Below, in pieces: positions 63,178-64,000 of a stretch of DNA of 64,000 nucleotides. Each line of letters begins with the position of its first letter. Within the stretch, counting starts at the first letter, position 1. Origin of the DNA: Nonlabens xylanidelens (GTDB lineage: Bacteria > Bacteroidota > Bacteroidia > Flavobacteriales > Flavobacteriaceae); contig NZ_PTJE01000006.1 of assembly GCF_002934445.1 (NCBI RefSeq), positions 62,001-126,000 on the forward strand, in the 5' to 3' direction. The position numbers were made by a program, and so were the translations under genes. The notes under the pieces are model-generated. The model worked only from the letters and a program-made list of their open reading frames with translations. It ran no database searches and had not been told where the DNA came from.

Positions 63178-63969
63178 TTAAAGATATTGATCGACACCTT
63201 TCTGGGCATAAGTATTTCCAGAGTTTTCCATTTGTTTTTCTATTTCTAGATTTAAATGGACCTGGCTTTTATCTTGCTCTTTGTGATATACGTGATATAC
63301 GATACCTTTATGTTTGATACGTTTACCTAAAACACCATTGTTAATCATGCGTTGTATAAGTTCACTGTCGTCGATTCCCCAGCCTACTAGTTCTTCATTA
63401 AAACCATTTACAGCTATAAAGTCTTTGCGCCAAAAGGACATGTTGCAACCTCTTAATTTTTTAGATCTTTTAGTTTCTTTCTTTGCGCTATTTGCTAGTA
63501 AAGGAATGCGCAATGTTCTATTGCGTTTTTTGATGCCTTTTGAGAAGTAATTAAAATCTATTTGTTTGTTTTTAAATAACTTTTCTAAATGGCTTTCCTG
63601 AATATTTACACGACTACCGAATAGGTAAACACCTTCTTCAGCCATAGAAAGGTGGTCTTTTACAAAGTCTTTATGTAAAATAATATCTCCATCTATCTCT
63701 AGAATGTAATCATAAGTAGCTCTGGCAATAGCCTTATTCATGATAGCAGGCTTTTGATTTCCGTGATCTTCATGCCAGACATGGATAAGCGGTACGGGAA
63801 AATCTTTTTGATATTTTTCAATAAGCTCGCGTGTAGCTACTGTAGAGCCATCGTCTGCAATAATGACCTCGTTAGGTAACATACTTTGTCTTTTAACACT
63901 CAATAGTAGTAATTCTAGCGCATGTGGCCAGTTATACGTAGGAGTAACAAGAGAACATTTTAAAGACAT
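63178..63969 (-). CDS. Glycosyltransferase family 2 (galactosyltransferase-like)
   Basis: A 263-residue GT2 enzyme. ATG at 63969 starts SLKCSLVTPTYNWPHALELL, better than the in-frame TTG at 63996. ADDGST and EIDGD (the DxD region) lie in the GT-A fold; GCNMSFWRKDFIAVNGFNEELVGWGIDDSEL is the C-terminal pattern of the GT2 family that includes chondroitin- and galactosyl-transferase-like proteins. It is convergent with the preceding glycosyltransferase, 4 bp apart. Confidence 0.85.
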   Translation of the reverse strand: MSLKCSLVTPTYNWPHALELLLLSVKRQSMLPNEVIIADDGSTVATRELIEKYQKDFPVPLIHVWHEDHGNQKPAIMNKAIARATYDYILEIDGDIILHKDFVKDHLSMAEEGVYLFGSRVNIQESHLEKLFKNKQIDFNYFSKGIKKRNRTLRIPLLANSAKKETKRSKKLRGCNMSFWRKDFIAVNGFNEELVGWGIDDSELIQRMINNGVLGKRIKHKGIVYHVYHKEQDKSQVHLNLEIEKQMENSGNTYAQKGVDQYL

Positions 63970-64000
63970 AGAGATAAATAAAGTTGTACACTGCAATATT

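Overview
The window reads as chromosomal DNA of a marine-type member of the Flavobacteriaceae (Bacteroidetes). The case rests on low G+C, the Bacteroidetes -7 promoter box TAnnTTTG upstream of several genes, two cell-surface proteins with type IX secretion C-terminal domains (one type A, one type B), a fused SecDF, a PUR/DUF3276 protein, an over-long NusB, and a LytTR/LytS-type system whose sensor has a beta-propeller front end. A perfect 16-bp palindrome, CGCTTTCGCGAAAGCG, recurs about every 5 kb. The genus cannot be fixed from the sequence alone; Nonlabens- or Dokdonia-like bacteria would fit (inference).

Layout. 1-2.5 kb: the edge of a surface-polysaccharide cluster (three GT2 glycosyltransferases and an FdtA-type sugar ketoisomerase). 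2.5-8 kb: ftsE, then a 1007-residue TPR protein coupled to an outer-membrane barrel. 8-19 kb: housekeeping and exported proteins (amidohydrolase lipoprotein, WG-repeat protein, ClpP-like protease, AI-2E-family permease, HerA-like ATPase, QueE). 19-30.5 kb: gyrB, mdh, secDF and a large type-B T9SS adhesin-like protein. 30.6-36.4 kb: the accessory region, described below. 36.4-51 kb: lgt with a DUF192 lipoprotein, M14 peptidase, PUR protein, ABC exporter, leucine-type dehydrogenase, nusB, DUF1573, yajC, a TonB-like protein and pepT. 51-60 kb: a LytTR two-component system among exported proteins. 60-64 kb: cca, a TsaC/Sua5 protein and two more GT2 enzymes.

The accessory region is a run of RHS-type toxin/immunity cassettes without the large RHS shell gene. 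It holds two orphan RHS-core tails that share about 237 bp of nearly identical DNA and then diverge into different C-terminal domains. Both of those domains have the His-then-Cys order expected of permuted papain-like hydrolases. There is also a toxin-tail remnant and five small exported or membrane proteins that look like immunity genes. Every putative immunity gene is followed by a hairpin-bearing repeat: either a double hairpin or one end of a ~160-bp element bounded by inverted hairpins. The whole region lies between two copies of the same pair of sites (16-bp palindrome, then a nearly identical terminator), which suggests a site of repeated recombination.

The second point of note is regulatory. 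The two genes at 51.8-53.9 kb and 54.7-55.5 kb encode unrelated exported proteins but share about 95 bp of ungapped upstream sequence. It contains two direct 9-bp repeats 21 bp apart that fit the published LytTR-box consensus. They lie next to a LytTR response regulator/sensor pair, so both genes are good candidates for its targets.
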